Origin: Lentinus brumalis
Taxonomy: Eukaryota > Basidiomycota > Agaricomycetes > Polyporales > Polyporaceae
Direction of reading: 5' to 3'
DNA: 64,000 bases
Assembly (NCBI GenBank): GCA_001792895.1
Contig: MARA01000002.1
Location: 2,976,001-3,040,000 of the forward strand
Under the pieces are notes generated by a model. The model was not told the DNA's origin and searched no databases. It worked only from the letters and a program-made list of their open reading frames with translations. Both the position numbers and the translations under genes were made by a program. Below are positions 37,160 through 50,100 of this stretch, in pieces (position 1 is the first letter of the stretch; each line of letters opens with the position of its first letter).

Positions 37160-38038
37160 GCGGCGACACTTCGTGCGCCGGTGGAACGGAATGGAATGGA
37201 ACGGGAGAAGGTACAAGTCAAGCTGTGTATTATTTCGTTATATGTGAAGCTGTATACCATCTTTGCGGCTCGCGGCGTGCGTGAGTTATCTCTGGTAGGC
37301 GGAGGATCGAATGGACATGCGAGGTGTGGATCGAGCGCTTCGATGATCACTGCCAGTGAGGCACTCTGTCGGTGTAGCGATGCACCTCGCAGTACTAGTT
37401 GATGATGACGAGGCCTCCCTTTAAGCTCTGTGGATCTGTCGGGCTTTTGTACCATGAAACTCTGAGCACAGATGAAGCGGGGCATACGCGTTTCAGGCTG
37501 TGAAGGAGGAGAACCTCGGGATTCGCCCGCAGACATGAGATCCAGGATGTACTAGTACTGCAACAACGCCACAATTTGTCGCGCGCACAGTACGGTGGTA
37601 GTCGGAGTCGCCATGCAAGATGTCGCTCGAGGACGTAAGAGTCCGTCGTCCGCAGCGAGTGAAGCTTCGATTCAGTAACTGGTGGCTGGGCAGATCATCA
37701 CCGTTTACATTGTGCGTCAAAGTAGGTTTTCAAAGAGAGACGGCGAGAAGGACGGAGAGCTTCGCTCCGGACGAACAGGAACATCATCGCAGTTGGCCAA
37801 GAGACGAAGTGGCCGTCGACAGCGTTGTGGCCTCGTTCCACGCGGACAGCGAGGTCCTCAATTGAGTTCCACGTGGGGAGCACGCGAAGACGCGCTCCCA
37901 AATCCGGCCGACCCACGTGAAACAGGGCCACGTGGTGACACTGATTCTCGACGCGCGTTCAGGCATTACGCGTCCACAGCTCGGTTGGCGATCTCAGCTC
38001 TCTCCTCCACACATCCATCTCCTCACCGACTGATCCAC
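37160..38038. other. Intergenic region upstream of PRE8
   Basis: 879 bases. No exon recognised; three CACGTG boxes at its end are listed separately. Confidence 0.5.
37870..37934. promoter_or_regulatory. Cluster of three CACGTG E-boxes
   Basis: CACGTG at 37870-37875, 37914-37919 and 37929-37934, i.e. three palindromes in 65 bp, 105-169 bp before the PRE8 start. A likely bHLH-factor target. Confidence 0.5.
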
Positions 38039-39087
38039 ATGGCCACTGCAGACGGCGGCGCATACAGGTACGCCGTGTCCGCTCTAGTCCAGAACTTCTT
38101 CTTGACAAGTCGTGCCCGTTTGCCCTGTAGCTACTCCCTCACCGTCTTCTCTCCGAGCGGGAAGCTTGTGCAGATAGAACACGCTCTTGCGGCCGTTTCG
38201 TCAGGAACTACAAGCCTGGGCATCAAAGGTTCGCTGCTTGTGCGTCTTCTCTGGCACACAACAGCTGCTGAGACCGCGAAACAGCGTCCAATGGCATCGT
38301 CATTGCAACCGAGAAGAAGACCTCGTCCATCCTCATAGACGACACCATGATCGACAAGGTCTCCGTCATCTGTCCCAACATCGGTATCGTGTACTCCGGC
38401 ATGGGTCCCGACTTCCGCGTGCTTGTCGCGAAGGCCCGGAAGAGTGCACAGGCGTACTGGAAGATCTATGGCGAATACCCACCAACAAAGGTGCTTGTGC
38501 AGGAGATTGCGACAATCATGCAGCAGGCCACTCAGTCTGGGTACGTCATGATCTGCCTATTGCGGATGAAGGTCCTTCGCCGCCACCAGAAGCTCGATGT
38601 TCACCTGATATGAAACAGTGGTGTACGGCCATACGGCGTATCGCTGTTGGTGGCGGGGTGGGATATCACGCGCGGACCAAGCCTATACCAGGTCGATCCC
38701 TCGGGCTCATTCTGGGCGTGGAAGGCGAGTGCGATCGGGAAGAACATGGTGAATGCGAAGACGTTCCTGGAGAAGCGGTGCGTTCTGTCCGTCTTACGTC
38801 CTGTGTGGTACATTGGAAATTGACTGCTCCTTCGTTTCCTATCCTCCGACACGCGCGTTCGTAGATACAACGACGACATCAGTCTCGAAGACGCGATCCA
38901 CACGGCTCTGCTCACGCTGAAGGAAGGTTTCGAGGGGCACATGACGGAGAAGACGATCGAGATAGGCGTCATCACCGTCCCCAGCGATGCCGACCTGGCC
39001 GCAGGCAAGATTGAGGGCACCGGTAGGGTAAAACCTACGTTCCGGAAACTGACGGAGGAGGAAGTGCGAGATTACCTCGCGATGTGA
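38039..39087 (+). CDS. PRE8: 20S proteasome subunit alpha2
   Basis: Part of the alpha ring that gates the 20S core. Start [20 protein letters not shown], then [20 protein letters not shown] (the family's QIEYA-like helix H0), [116 protein letters not shown] and the end [15 protein letters not shown]. These match alpha2 rather than other alpha subunits (SFSLTTFSPSGKL-type start, GEYPPTK). About 250 residues, five exons. A second alpha subunit (PRE5) lies 17 kb downstream. Confidence 0.95.
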
Positions 39088-40310
39088 CGGACTACTCGTT
39101 TGTATTTGCTGTGCGTTGTAAGTTACGGAATGTGGGACGAGTCTCTTTCTATCTGGAAGTTTCGTCGATGCCTGCGGTTTGGCCCCGAAAGGACGGTAGG
39201 ATGTTCAGTTAGCTACAAGGTACAGATTGTCTCGCTGATCGTCAGCATTGCATTGCATGGCGGCGGACGTGGGGAACAGGCCCGTCAGAACGCTTCCCAA
39301 GTCCGGCGAAGTCGATACGACGTTCGCATCTCAGTAATCGCATTCGGAATGACAGGAGACCCGTGCCTCCACTTACCTCAGAAACCCGGACATGACGATA
39401 GCTTATACTCGCAGCGTAGTCTTCGGGCGGTCGTCACGAGACGCGGAATACAGGTCTCACATTTGTATCTAGCCGGCCAACGCAACAGGATCGCCGTGTA
39501 GCGGACATAGCCCAGCCCCGTGCGTCTTCCTTGCACCCACAACATCGTGGACTTGTCTCACGTTACCAGCTTACAGGGACCCCCGTCCTTGCAGGATCAT
39601 GGTGGCTAGCTTCTGTGCACAGCGCTTGTTTTGATAAGTGTTTAGCGTTCGCGTGTATGGGCGTCGGGCGGTCCCGCCCTGGCATCATCTGTACATCAGC
39701 ACTGCGTCTACACCGCGCCATCGTCGCATCTCCGTCGTGCAAACTCTGGCCATGGTCACGAAACGTTTTTGCTGCGGTTGGTCATTCCCACCGATTCGGC
39801 TCTCCTTGAGACTCGCTGATAATCACCCCAGCCCGCCCGTGCTGCAATGCGGTCACGCCTAGCCAGCTATACTTACCATATATCCGATCTCCTGGCGAAA
39901 TACATTGCAGCAGCCCACTTCCGTAATGTGTCATAGAATCCCGACCAAGGTGGCACAGCTCTCGTGGTCGATTTCCCGGCCCTGTCGACGTCCATATTCG
40001 GAGAGCCTTCGCCTCTCGTCGTCTGCGATGAAAATCATCTTACGTCGCATGCTACACAGGCACATGCGCCTCCGTCATTCGGAAGACGACGACTTGCTGG
40101 GTTCGTCCACTCGTCCTGTAACAAGCTTGGCAGGTGGTGCCAACAACAGAACTGGGATGGCCTATAAATCCTTGCCCGCCTACCCCGCTCTCCCCCAATC
40201 TACTCCCCCATCCATCTCCCGCCCTGACATAGTCATCTGTTGGGTGTCCCGTCACCTTCCGGTCATTTTCCCGCGCCCCTCGTAAGCCCTGTTCGCTAAT
40301 ATCCCCCACA
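39088..40310. other. Intergenic region
   Basis: 1.2 kb between PRE8 and the Zn2Cys6 gene. Nothing recognised. Confidence 0.5.
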
Positions 40311-41392
40311 ATGTCCAACAATATCGGGCATAACTCCTGTGCGTGCTTGTGGAACTCTCGTCTACTCTGCGCGAATTGGTACTCACTGTTACTTGCGTTT
40401 GCCAGCCTCTGGCCGTCCCGCGCCCCCCTTCGACCCCAGCCTGCTCCAGCCCATCGTCCGGAGCAAGCGCACCCCCATCGCCTGCACGGAGTGCCGTAGG
40501 CGTCAAGTCAAGGTGCGCACGGAGCGCGGCGGCTCATCGCCACCGAACCGCTATTCCTGATTGACTGACGTACGAGATTGCGTTATGGTCCTTCTAGTGT
40601 TCTGGCACAACGCCCCGCTGCGAGCGCTGCCAGAAGAAGGGCATTGAATGCACGTACATGCCCCTCAGCGAACAGCGCGTTGGAGGAACGGGCGGGTCTA
40701 TCTCCCGTTCCGGCACACCTGTGACACCGATGCACGGGGCCTCGGGCCACAATCACTCGCACGGCGCGAGCCGTCTCGCGCAGAGCTCGGGGGGATGGCA
40801 GACCGGCGGCCAAGCATACCCTGCTGGGACGGGGTACCCCACGCCGCAGGGCTGGCAAGAATCCCAGTACGCGGGTAGTCAGGGTAGCCAGTCTAACCAG
40901 GCATACGCGGGGGTACCCATGGCGTACCAGCAGGGTTTCGACCAGCAGGCGACATTCGCTCAACAAAGCAGCCAAGGCGGAACAGACATGTACGCCCAAA
41001 GCTATGCCCGCAGGGATACCCGAGCGGGACCACGTACAACGCCTACGGGCAAACCGTGTCCGCGGCGGACCCCAGGTACGCCGCGTACCAGGCTGCACAG
41101 ATGATGGCTGGAAGCCAGCAGAGGTAAGCGTGTGCCTTTGTCGTGTTGTGAGGCTACCCATGCTAAATCCGCGGCCTCCGTTGTGTCAGCGTCGCGTACG
41201 CAGGCCAGTATGCCCAGCAGCAGGTCTACTTTGACCCGACGGCCGGCCAGATGATCCCTGCCGACATGGCCGCACAGTGGACCGAGAACAGTGTATGTGA
41301 TTTGATTTTGGCGGTATCCCCGTAGGGCCCAGGGCTCACCGGACGTGCAGACTACCGGCTTCCAGGGTCAGCACTATTCTGGACAGAACTAA
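40311..41392 (+). CDS. Small Zn2Cys6 transcription factor
   Basis: Fungal binuclear-cluster regulator. Exon 1 is MSNNIGHNS; after an intron FDPSLLQPIVRSKRTPI leads to the zinc cluster ACTECRRRQVK-CSGTTPRCERCQKKGIEC, with spacing C-x2-C-x6-C-x6-C-x2-C-x6-C. An intron splits it after the Lys. The rest (~200 residues) is Gly/Gln/Ser/Tyr-rich, with WQESQYAGSQGSQ and YAGQYAQQQVYFDPTAGQMI, and ends GFQGQHYSGQN. No middle homology region is visible, so it is short for the family. The frame slips once near 41007: one more C in a CCC run would join SYA to PQGYPSGTTYNAYGQ. Probable assembly error. DNA target unknown. Confidence 0.8.
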
Positions 41393-42815
41393 TCGACATA
41401 CACTGAATGACCTATAATTCGTGTCACGCTCGGACCTTCGATATTCACCCCCTGAACATGCTTGTCTTTTTCCCTATCATTCGTATTCTAGACAACATTG
41501 CAGCTTTCCGCTCTGTAGCATATATTTAAATCGTGTTGTTTCTGATCCTCCGCAGTGTATTTCTCTATGGTCTCGTTTCTACCGGCTCCCGCCTCGGTTG
41601 TAGCATACCACGCACCCACGACTCCTCCATATGCCCACCGCTCTTCTCTGACTTCCCTGGTGTATCTATAGACATGTTATCATATTCAGCGTACCCACAT
41701 GCTAGGCCTCTTCCCTGCGCAATGCCGAGTTGGACACTCACCGTCAGTCGAGGTGCGCTCAGCGAGAACGAGAAGCCTCAGAACACTGCATGGACGCAGG
41801 ATCGGGCTCAAGCCAGATTGCCGAGCAATCGGGATGTGACTGTGCGTACGTCTTCGGTCATTGCCAGGCAGCCGGAGAACCTCGGGCTGTGTCGGGCACA
41901 TGGACGCCCTCGCTGTGCTTCCTGGCTGCGCCGGTTACGATGCAAAATACAAGGTCGTTGTAGGGGGTCGATCATGCGCGACGGGTGGCCGAGATTGAAG
42001 GCGCGCCAGAAGGCGATGGGACGGGCAGGGCAGTGTGCGTCGGAGGTGGGCTTGTGTGGTAGAATCATGGGGCTTGCGGCGGCCACAGTCGGGCAGTAAA
42101 GAGTCAAAGTGATGCGATGGAGAGGTTATCCCTTTGCCTGCCTCAAGCCGAGTCTCGAGGAGGATGGGCAGTGGAAATGTGATGTAGTGATAGGTAATCA
42201 GCCACGGATGATGTTCAGTCTTGCTCTCAGCGCTGGGGCCGTTGCAGAGCGACCGGCGGGCAAGTGTTGGTGAAGCATATCGACGCAGCTAGATCCGTCA
42301 TAGGTCCGTCGCATCGAGAGCACAGGATAGTTGAGCTCACCGTCACTGTCGACAATGTCCGCAGCCATGCTCGTTTTCCAGGTCCATAGCTCCGTTGACC
42401 GCTGCCTTCGAAATGATCGCCCCGCGGTCAATCTTTGACGGCGTGTTGAAGAGACAGATCGACCGCGGTCAAAGAGAAGGTCGTCCGTGGGGCTTCGCTC
42501 GCAGCAAGAAGACGATGAGAGAAGGTATGGGCGGCGAGAACTCGAGCTGGCACCTCGCCGTCAGTGAAAGAGTTGCAATGTGCCTTGACCGCTCACAGAC
42601 CGGGGCTCGAGGGCGGGGTGTGGTGTCCGAGCGAGTCGTACCAGTCAGACAAGGGGCGTAAACAAGAATATAATGCGCGGAGAATTCTCCAGATTGTCGA
42701 TTGACACGGAAACCACAACTGGCACCGGCACATGTTACCACGGGCCCGCAGCTAAGCAATATTCGTACACGTCTTTCTTACGGCGTCCGCACCCTCAAAC
42801 ACGTCCCAAATCAGT
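41393..42815. other. Convergent intergenic region
   Basis: 1.4 kb. No supported gene. A 10-bp palindrome GACCGCGGTC occurs near 42465 and a partial copy near 42422. A minus-strand 77-codon frame (42198-42431) has no recognised family. Confidence 0.45.
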
Positions 42816-45800
42816 CTACAGCGGCCAATCGAGCTTCTCGCCGTAGTTCCAGTGGATGGCCTTGACCGAGGTGTACTCCTCGAGGGCGTAGCTTCCCAGC
42901 TCGCGGCCTGTGCGCTCACAATTAGCGCCCTTTCCCGAAGATCACAGCCTTCCATTAGCCAATCCCGCTGTTGGCTCGATGCCAACAGCGGCAACGGTTC
43001 TGGCCGGCGCAAAAAAAGGATGCCAGAACGGGAAAGTTGCTCACCGATGCCACTTTGCTTCTTGCCGCCGAAGGGCACGTTGTTGTTGAGCAGGTTGTAC
43101 TGGTTGATCCAGACCTGTATGAAGATCACGAGCAATGAGCCACGAGTAGATGAGGCACTTGATGAGCTACGACGCTGCGGTTACAGGCATATCGGCGGTG
43201 CGCGGCCAATGCTCGGAGCACTGCGTTGCAGCTCGACATCATGCAGAGGCATGAATTGCAAATCGGGAAAGAGCCTGTGTCTGGTGGCTGGACACTCTTG
43301 CCGGCATGAGAGACACGGTTGATAGCAAATTCCACTCACCGTGCCCGCTTCAAGTGCCTGGGAGACACGCATGCACTGGCCAGCGTCGTCTGTGTAAATC
43401 GCAATCAGTCAAAATGTCCATGTCATCGGCGGAGGCGCGGTACGAGATTCGAAGTCCTCGTCGGACGATCAGAATACCGGACGCCCCACATTGTCTCAAA
43501 GAGTCCCTCGGGACTGCACGACGGCGTCGCGCCCCCGTCGGGGAGGCTTTCTCTGATCCGCCGACGACCGCGGAGAGGACATAAGGATGCGGAAGGAAAG
43601 GCGAAACATACTGGAATGCAGGCCAGCTCCAAGCCCGTAGCTCGTATCATTCGCTAACTCGATAGCCTCCTCCTCAGTCTTGAACTTCGCTACGGCGAGC
43701 ACGGGTCCGAAAATCTCGTCCCTGACCTATGTCCGTAGTGTGCGGTCACCAGTGCCTAATGATCAGTCATCACGCACACAAGAGACGGTCGTGCAGACTC
43801 ACGATCTTCATGTCAGGTTTCACATCGACGAAAACTGCGTTGCACAGTTAGCCTCTCGAGGGGGCGTGCACGAAGGACACGGGAATGCTTACTGGTAGGA
43901 TCAACGTAGTATCCTTTTCCAGGACGTTTCTCCCCGCCGAGGATGCACTTGGCACCTGCTTGCTTGCCGGCCTCGATGTATGAGAATATCTTGTCGTACT
44001 GCATCTTGGAGACCTGCGACGAATGCGGGATGCTGTTAGCATCACGAGACCAGCTTACCATCAATGACGAAAAACTTCACCACAGGACCGCCGCCGCTTG
44101 ACTCGTCGAAGCCATCGCCGATCTTCAATTGCTTGAACTTCTCGACGACCAACTGAACAGTGACGGCGATCAGTAGTTGCGCGTATCACAGCTCGGGCGC
44201 GCCCGCTGACCTGGATGAACTTGTCATAGATCGTGTCTTGCACGAAGAGGCGCGACCCTGCAGTGCAGTCCTGGCCAGTGTTGTACAGGATACCGAGCCC
44301 GACCCAGTTCGCGGCTTTGCAAGACACCACCACCGCGTCACAAAGTTACCCAGGATAACCAGCAAGGGCATGAGCGTACCCTGGTCCAGATCCGCCGATT
44401 CGAAGACGATCTGCGGCGACTTGCCACCGAGTTCCAAGCTGACCTATCACGCAAAACGTCGGCATTCAGCGATCATCAGGTATCAACGTAACAATGTCAG
44501 ACTGCACATACCTTCTTGAGGTTGCTCTTCGCCGCGGCCTCCATGATCTTGCGCCCTGTCACCGTGCTGCCGGTGAAGGCGACCTTGTCGACATCCTGGT
44601 GGGACGATAGCGCCGCGCCGCCGACGGAGCCCAGGGACGGGACGGTGTTGACGACGCCAGGCGGGAACCTGCAGTAAGATCCGGCGGCATCGCACGCAAG
44701 ATGGGGGTGAGCAAAAGGCGCCCTGAGCGTGCTATGGTGAAGCAGAACCATACCCGGCCTCGACGATGAGCTCAGAGAGTTTCTGGGGGATTGGAAGTCA
44801 GCACACACGACTAACAGTAATAGTATATGTACACGAGGTCGCTGGAAGAGCAGGACCGACCTCCCGAGATCGCAGCCGAGAATACCTGGTTAAGGTCCAC
44901 ATCTTCACAACACGGGACGCCTCTTCTGTCGGTGCGGACATCGCTAGCCTGAGCAGCATACTCGGACCGTGGGGATTAAAACCACCGTTCCCATCAGACG
45001 TAAGAAGGCAGATGGCGTCTGCGGGAGGCACGAGCATGCGGCGAAGCTTCGGGAGACACGCGCATGGCGAGCAGGGCAAGTTGAGACTGCAAGACGTCCC
45101 CAGCACTCTTTACGAAGGCTTCTCAGGATGGAAGCTCTGAGATCTCAGGGACAGGACTGCAGATCCCTTCGGTGAGGTAACTTGCCGGCAGCCATGAGGC
45201 CCATGACAGGGAAGTCGGTGCGTAGATTATGGGCTGTAAATCGCGCATCCCAGCGTATCTCATGCGGCGACCACGGGCTGCGTCAGGCCGCGGCAACCTC
45301 CACAGCTAAAGACAACGGAAAGCCTTTCGTGATGCTTGTGCGTCCCATGCTGCGTTGACAAGCGCATGCATGACATCGCCGCGCCATCATAGCTCCTGGC
45401 GCGCTGACGCCGCTCGTCACAGACTTGAACCTTCTCAATCGACATATGACGCAATCGCGGTCAAAGAAAGAACGGGAGCTCACCAAAGCAGTCAGCGGCG
45501 TGAGTTCTGAGGGCTTCATGACGATGGTGCACCCGCAAGCAAGAGCAGGCGCGACTTTCCACGACCTATAGAGCGGTTGTATCAAGACGTTCAAGCGGGC
45601 ACATTTACAGCGCGTCTTACCACATGTTGATGGGGTAGTTCCACGGGATGCTGGATGACACATGGTTAACCTCAGCGAACAGGTGTCGGGAAGCGAGCGC
45701 CTACATTTGGCCACAAACCCCGATTGGATCATGACGCGTGAATGCAACCTTGGTCTTGTTGTCGACTTCGATGGTCTGCGCAATGCGAACGGGGGCAATT

Positions 45801-46615
45801 CAAGTCAGCAAAATCCCTTTCACAAACGGTGGCAGATGGTATGGTCGAGGTTCGGTGAAGTAATAAACGATGCTACGAGGTGCGCCACAAACCGCCGGAG
45901 GTGCTTGGGAGATCGCCGTGCGGCGTAGCGGCACCCTCCGCAAGACTCACCTGGCCAAGGATCTTGTCTGCCCATCCGGCGTAGTACCGCAGACATCCGA
46001 CGCTGTCACCGATGTCGAAGTCCCTGGATCGCGAGGAGCAGTCAGGACACTTGCGCCCTCGGCAGCGTCGACAGCGCACCTGGCTATTTTGACGGGCTTG
46101 CCGTTGTTGAGGGCCTCGAGCTCCGCGAGTTCTTGTGCGTCACGCTCGATGAGGTCCGCGAGCTTGTTGAGGAGTCGGGACCGCTCGAATCCCGTCACAT
46201 TCTTGCCCCATGTCGTCTTGAACGCCTTGCGAGCGGCGGCAACCGCAACGTCGATGTCCTTCTCGGAACCTGCGAGCTCGCTGTGAGAGATAATTCGGGA
46301 TTTGGCGATCTCACAGATCGGTGATCGCGCTGTCCGAAAGTGGCGGACAACCCGGGCCCGAGAATGGGCACACAGGGCGGGATGCGTACCTGCGACAATT
46401 GAGCAGATAACCTCCTCGGTCGCCGGGTTGATACATCTAGGTACGTCATTCAGTACGCACATTCTGCGAAAAGGGCCAATAATGGGCGGTACGCACTGAA
46501 TGGTCTCGGACGAGTCGACCGACGGCACGAACTCGTTGTTGATGAACAAGCCGGTGGGAACAGTGATCTTCTTTCCTGTGGCCGGGACAGTAAGGGTGAC
46601 TGGCTGAGCGGCCAT
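42816..46615 (-). CDS. NAD(P)-dependent aldehyde dehydrogenase
   Basis: Oxidises aldehydes to acids (acetaldehyde and others). Start [20 protein letters not shown] at 46615, then [66 protein letters not shown], a helix with [53 protein letters not shown], the cofactor loop [17 protein letters not shown], the general-base Glu in [12 protein letters not shown], the nucleophile in [66 protein letters not shown] and the end [12 protein letters not shown]. About 500 residues over roughly 15 exons. Most introns are 50-90 nt but one (44783-45483) is 701 nt. No presequence, so cytosolic. Confidence 0.93.
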
Positions 46616-47159
46616 GGTGTGCAGACGATGGACGAAGATGGCGGTCGAGGAGGAAGAAGGCCAGCCACGGAACGTCTGTCGATAAGAGGATCTTGCATGG
46701 GAAAGCGAGATAAACACGACTCGGAGGCGAGCGACCATGTCCTTCAGCTGACTCCTGCACAGTCCGCCAGCGGCGCCCGATGCGCTCAGTTGCAGTTGAC
46801 CGGATTGTGACGGTCAAATCTGAGCGTTTGAGTGATGTTGTGCTCGAGGAGAGCTGCGCGAGCCTGAGCGTGGCCCGCGCTGATATCCTGCACTATCCTG
46901 GAGGGGCGGTAGTTGTGCCTCCGCGCATGGACAGCTATCTCAAACAAGACGACTGTGCACGGGCAGGTGTCTCTGGTGAGCGGAGACGCGAGGGGTCTGA
47001 TGTGCTGCCCCTAGACTAAGGTCAGAAGGGCGATCGTCGCCTGTTCCTCCCCACGGAGTCGCGGCCTATTTACCTGCGCGAACGCTCCTCTGCTCCTGCT
47101 CCCGACGACGAGCACCGCCCGCTCGAAATGTCCCCTAGCTGCGAGCCCTTGAACATCTG
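46616..47159. promoter_or_regulatory. Divergent promoter region
   Basis: 544 bases between the ALDH start (minus) and the start of the hAT-interrupted gene (plus). No clear element. Confidence 0.4.
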
Positions 47160-50100
47160 ATGCCGTACACCAACAACTCCCAGAGTACTGCCGATGCGTA
47201 TGTCAACGATCACGTATCTTTCTCCCGGAGCTCGACTAACGACCGCCGCCCCACTCTTCTTAGTTCCAACTAGTGTTGCCGTGGAGTCAGAGCACTCCGG
47301 AGTGCACTCCACTCTGCTCTGGCAGCCTCTCGGCGCCCATCACTCCAGGTCACTCCGGAGCGTGCTGGAGTGCCAGATATGGTATATAGATCAACGGCAA
47401 ACTGGACATTAGCGCCTAAATGAATGGTGTGTCTGTCGAGCGCGGTCACGTTTCTAAACGCGACGCGACAACTATGGACGCGTCTGCTGATCTCCAGCAC
47501 GCAGAAACCTGGACTGACATCGTGATATAGCATATCTGTATAAATCAAGCACTTACGAGCCCGTCCAACGACTTTGTGGTGCAAGTAATCGCAGTGATCA
47601 TCGCGCCTGCCTCGATCAACAGCTCAAGCAGCGCGAAGCTGGCAGTTGACGTCCTCCCGCGATAAACCGCTCGCTTTTGTAGCAAAGAAGTTGCAGCGTA
47701 CTATTGTACAGCTCAGGCATGCGGACGCTCACTCACCTTAGGATCGCGAGGCACGTACCCGGATATATAAGCTCGAAGATCAGGGTGGACTGTTGGGCCC
47801 AGCACACCTCGGATAGCATAGTCACAGCAGCTGTCATCAGCGGAGATACTCAGGTAAGGTGCTCTTTAAGCCTTTGGCTACAGAAGGGAATCACGGCGGC
47901 CAGTGCAGATTGGGTGCGGACCCGGCAGCAGGTGCGCATACATTGTGCACTAACTCATACGTACTTCTACGCACCTGAGTTGGGCATCATGAACTTCAAA
48001 AGTGTATCAACTACTCCGCCAAACCCACATACATCAGCTGGACGACATTTTACTGGCATACACCTCGTCTTCCCTCGTTCAAGATACAAGTCGCGCATGG
48101 ATGGCTCACAGACGACCCATCACGTGACGACTCCGGAGTGACTCCGAGTTACTCTGGAGTGTCTCGGAGTTTGATAGGCGACACTCCAGAGCGACTCCGA
48201 CTCCACTCCACGGCAACACTAGTTCCAACGACTCTCGAGCCGAGAATACAAAAACCATTCCCCCAACCTTCATCAATCTCAACGACTGCAAGCCCATCCT
48301 CTCCACCACCACCACGAACACCAGCACCAACACCAGCGCAAATGGAACAACCGCATTCGTCTTCACCTCTTCCCGCACCCTCCGCGCGCTCCAGGACGAA
48401 GAGTCGAGCAGCTTCCACGCGGGCTCGAATCCGTCTATTCCCTCCACTCCCTCGACTACCCTCTCCGACTATTCATATCATCCCGCAAGGAGCCGTGCCT
48501 CCCTCACGCTCTCTCAGCTCGTCAGGCATTCGGACGGCGCCGTCGATGCACGTTCTCTCCTGGGCCCCAAGATGAGGGCTGCAGGTTTCGTAACCCTTCC
48601 CAACACGCTCTCCTCACGTTCCGATCAGGGTTGTCCTGGCACTCCCTCGTCTTCCGCTTTCACGGTAAGTGTCGATTATCCGCCTACGCCTAGTACCCCT
48701 CCCAGCTTCCCGCCCATCATGTTCATCAACCCCTCGGCCGTTGTGATGGCGCCGATGGAGGAATATCAGAGACATACGCAGTGGTCACTGACGTCGATGG
48801 AGCTGCAGGGAACGTACTCGTCGAACACGTCTAGTTCTAGTTCATCCGCGGGGTCAAGCGAGTTCATGCCCGGGCCCAGACAAGGTTTTGCATTCACCCC
48901 AGGTCCTCGGCCCGAGTACTCCCCAGCTTCGTCTACCTCTCCTCCTGTCGTTCAAGCATCGCGCAGACCTGCCTTGGAGCTTGCATCGAGCTCATCGGGA
49001 TCAGATTCATTCGGCTCATCATCCACGTTCGCATCGGGCATATCTACTTCAACATCGCTGTCGTCCGTAGAGGAAACAGACGAAGATGTGCTGAGGGCAG
49101 GATCAAGGTCCAACAAGGGCAAGGCAAGGGTGGTAGAGCTCGAGCCTACTGAGTATCCCTTCCCCACCGGCCGTGAGTCTCCCCAATCGCATGGCTCTCG
49201 TGGTTCCCGTGGTTCCAGTGCGACGGCTTCTCCGACAATCATCCATGCCGCTCCTGCAGATGTCTGCCCCGTTTCATACCCATCGACTAGTCGTCAAGAT
49301 TCGAAGGCCACGAAACCGCTCACTCCTGGTCGTCAGTCTCGCCCATCCGCAGAGAGGCGTGACAAGGCCAAGAAGAGCACCATGGATAGGGAGGCTAAGC
49401 CTGCACCCCCGCCTACTCCCACGTTCGCTGCAGCAAAGCGGCCGGGCTTCGGCAGACAATACAGCCTGACGGAGCTCTGCGACGCGTCTCCCTTTGTCTG
49501 GATGTCGAAGTCCGAGATGTTCGCGCCTCCGGCGCCCATATCGCGGTCACCCGTCAGAACAAAGGCTGTTAGTATCAGTACGCCCGCTGCCTCGAGACCT
49601 CGACCGCCTGTGGACCCTCCTCATCCGCAACCACCAGGCTGCCGCCATCGCCGGCACCATACGACTGAGGACGGACGGTCACACCCCACGGATCCAACCG
49701 GACGCGTCCATCGGATCCTCAGTGCTCCCCTCCGTATGCCGACAATACCCACGGAGCCTGTCTTGTCTCCCGACCACGACAACGAGACGGCGCGCAAACT
49801 GGACCGAAAACTCAAGGCGCGCGATGCTGCTCCTGGCGGCAATATCCCAGGCAGGCCCGAAACTATTCTGCACGGTTTGTCCGTCCCACACGCCCAGAAC
49901 GCTGCGGGGCGGGGCCGGGACCCTCGGGGCAAGATTCTGGGCGCATCAGAAACCGCTGAGAAGCGGGCCGCCGCGCAGGCGGAGGCCGACATGGACAGAG
50001 AGAAGGCCGAAGCGCTGGACGGACTGGCTGCTCTCGCGCTTGCCCACAAGGAACGCGAGTTCGAGAGTGCTCGGAACATCATCGCCGACCGCGAGCGTGC

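Noticed and set aside
42418..42480. GACCGCGGTC palindrome and partial copy as a mobile-element end
   Set aside because: No target duplication and no longer inverted repeat found.
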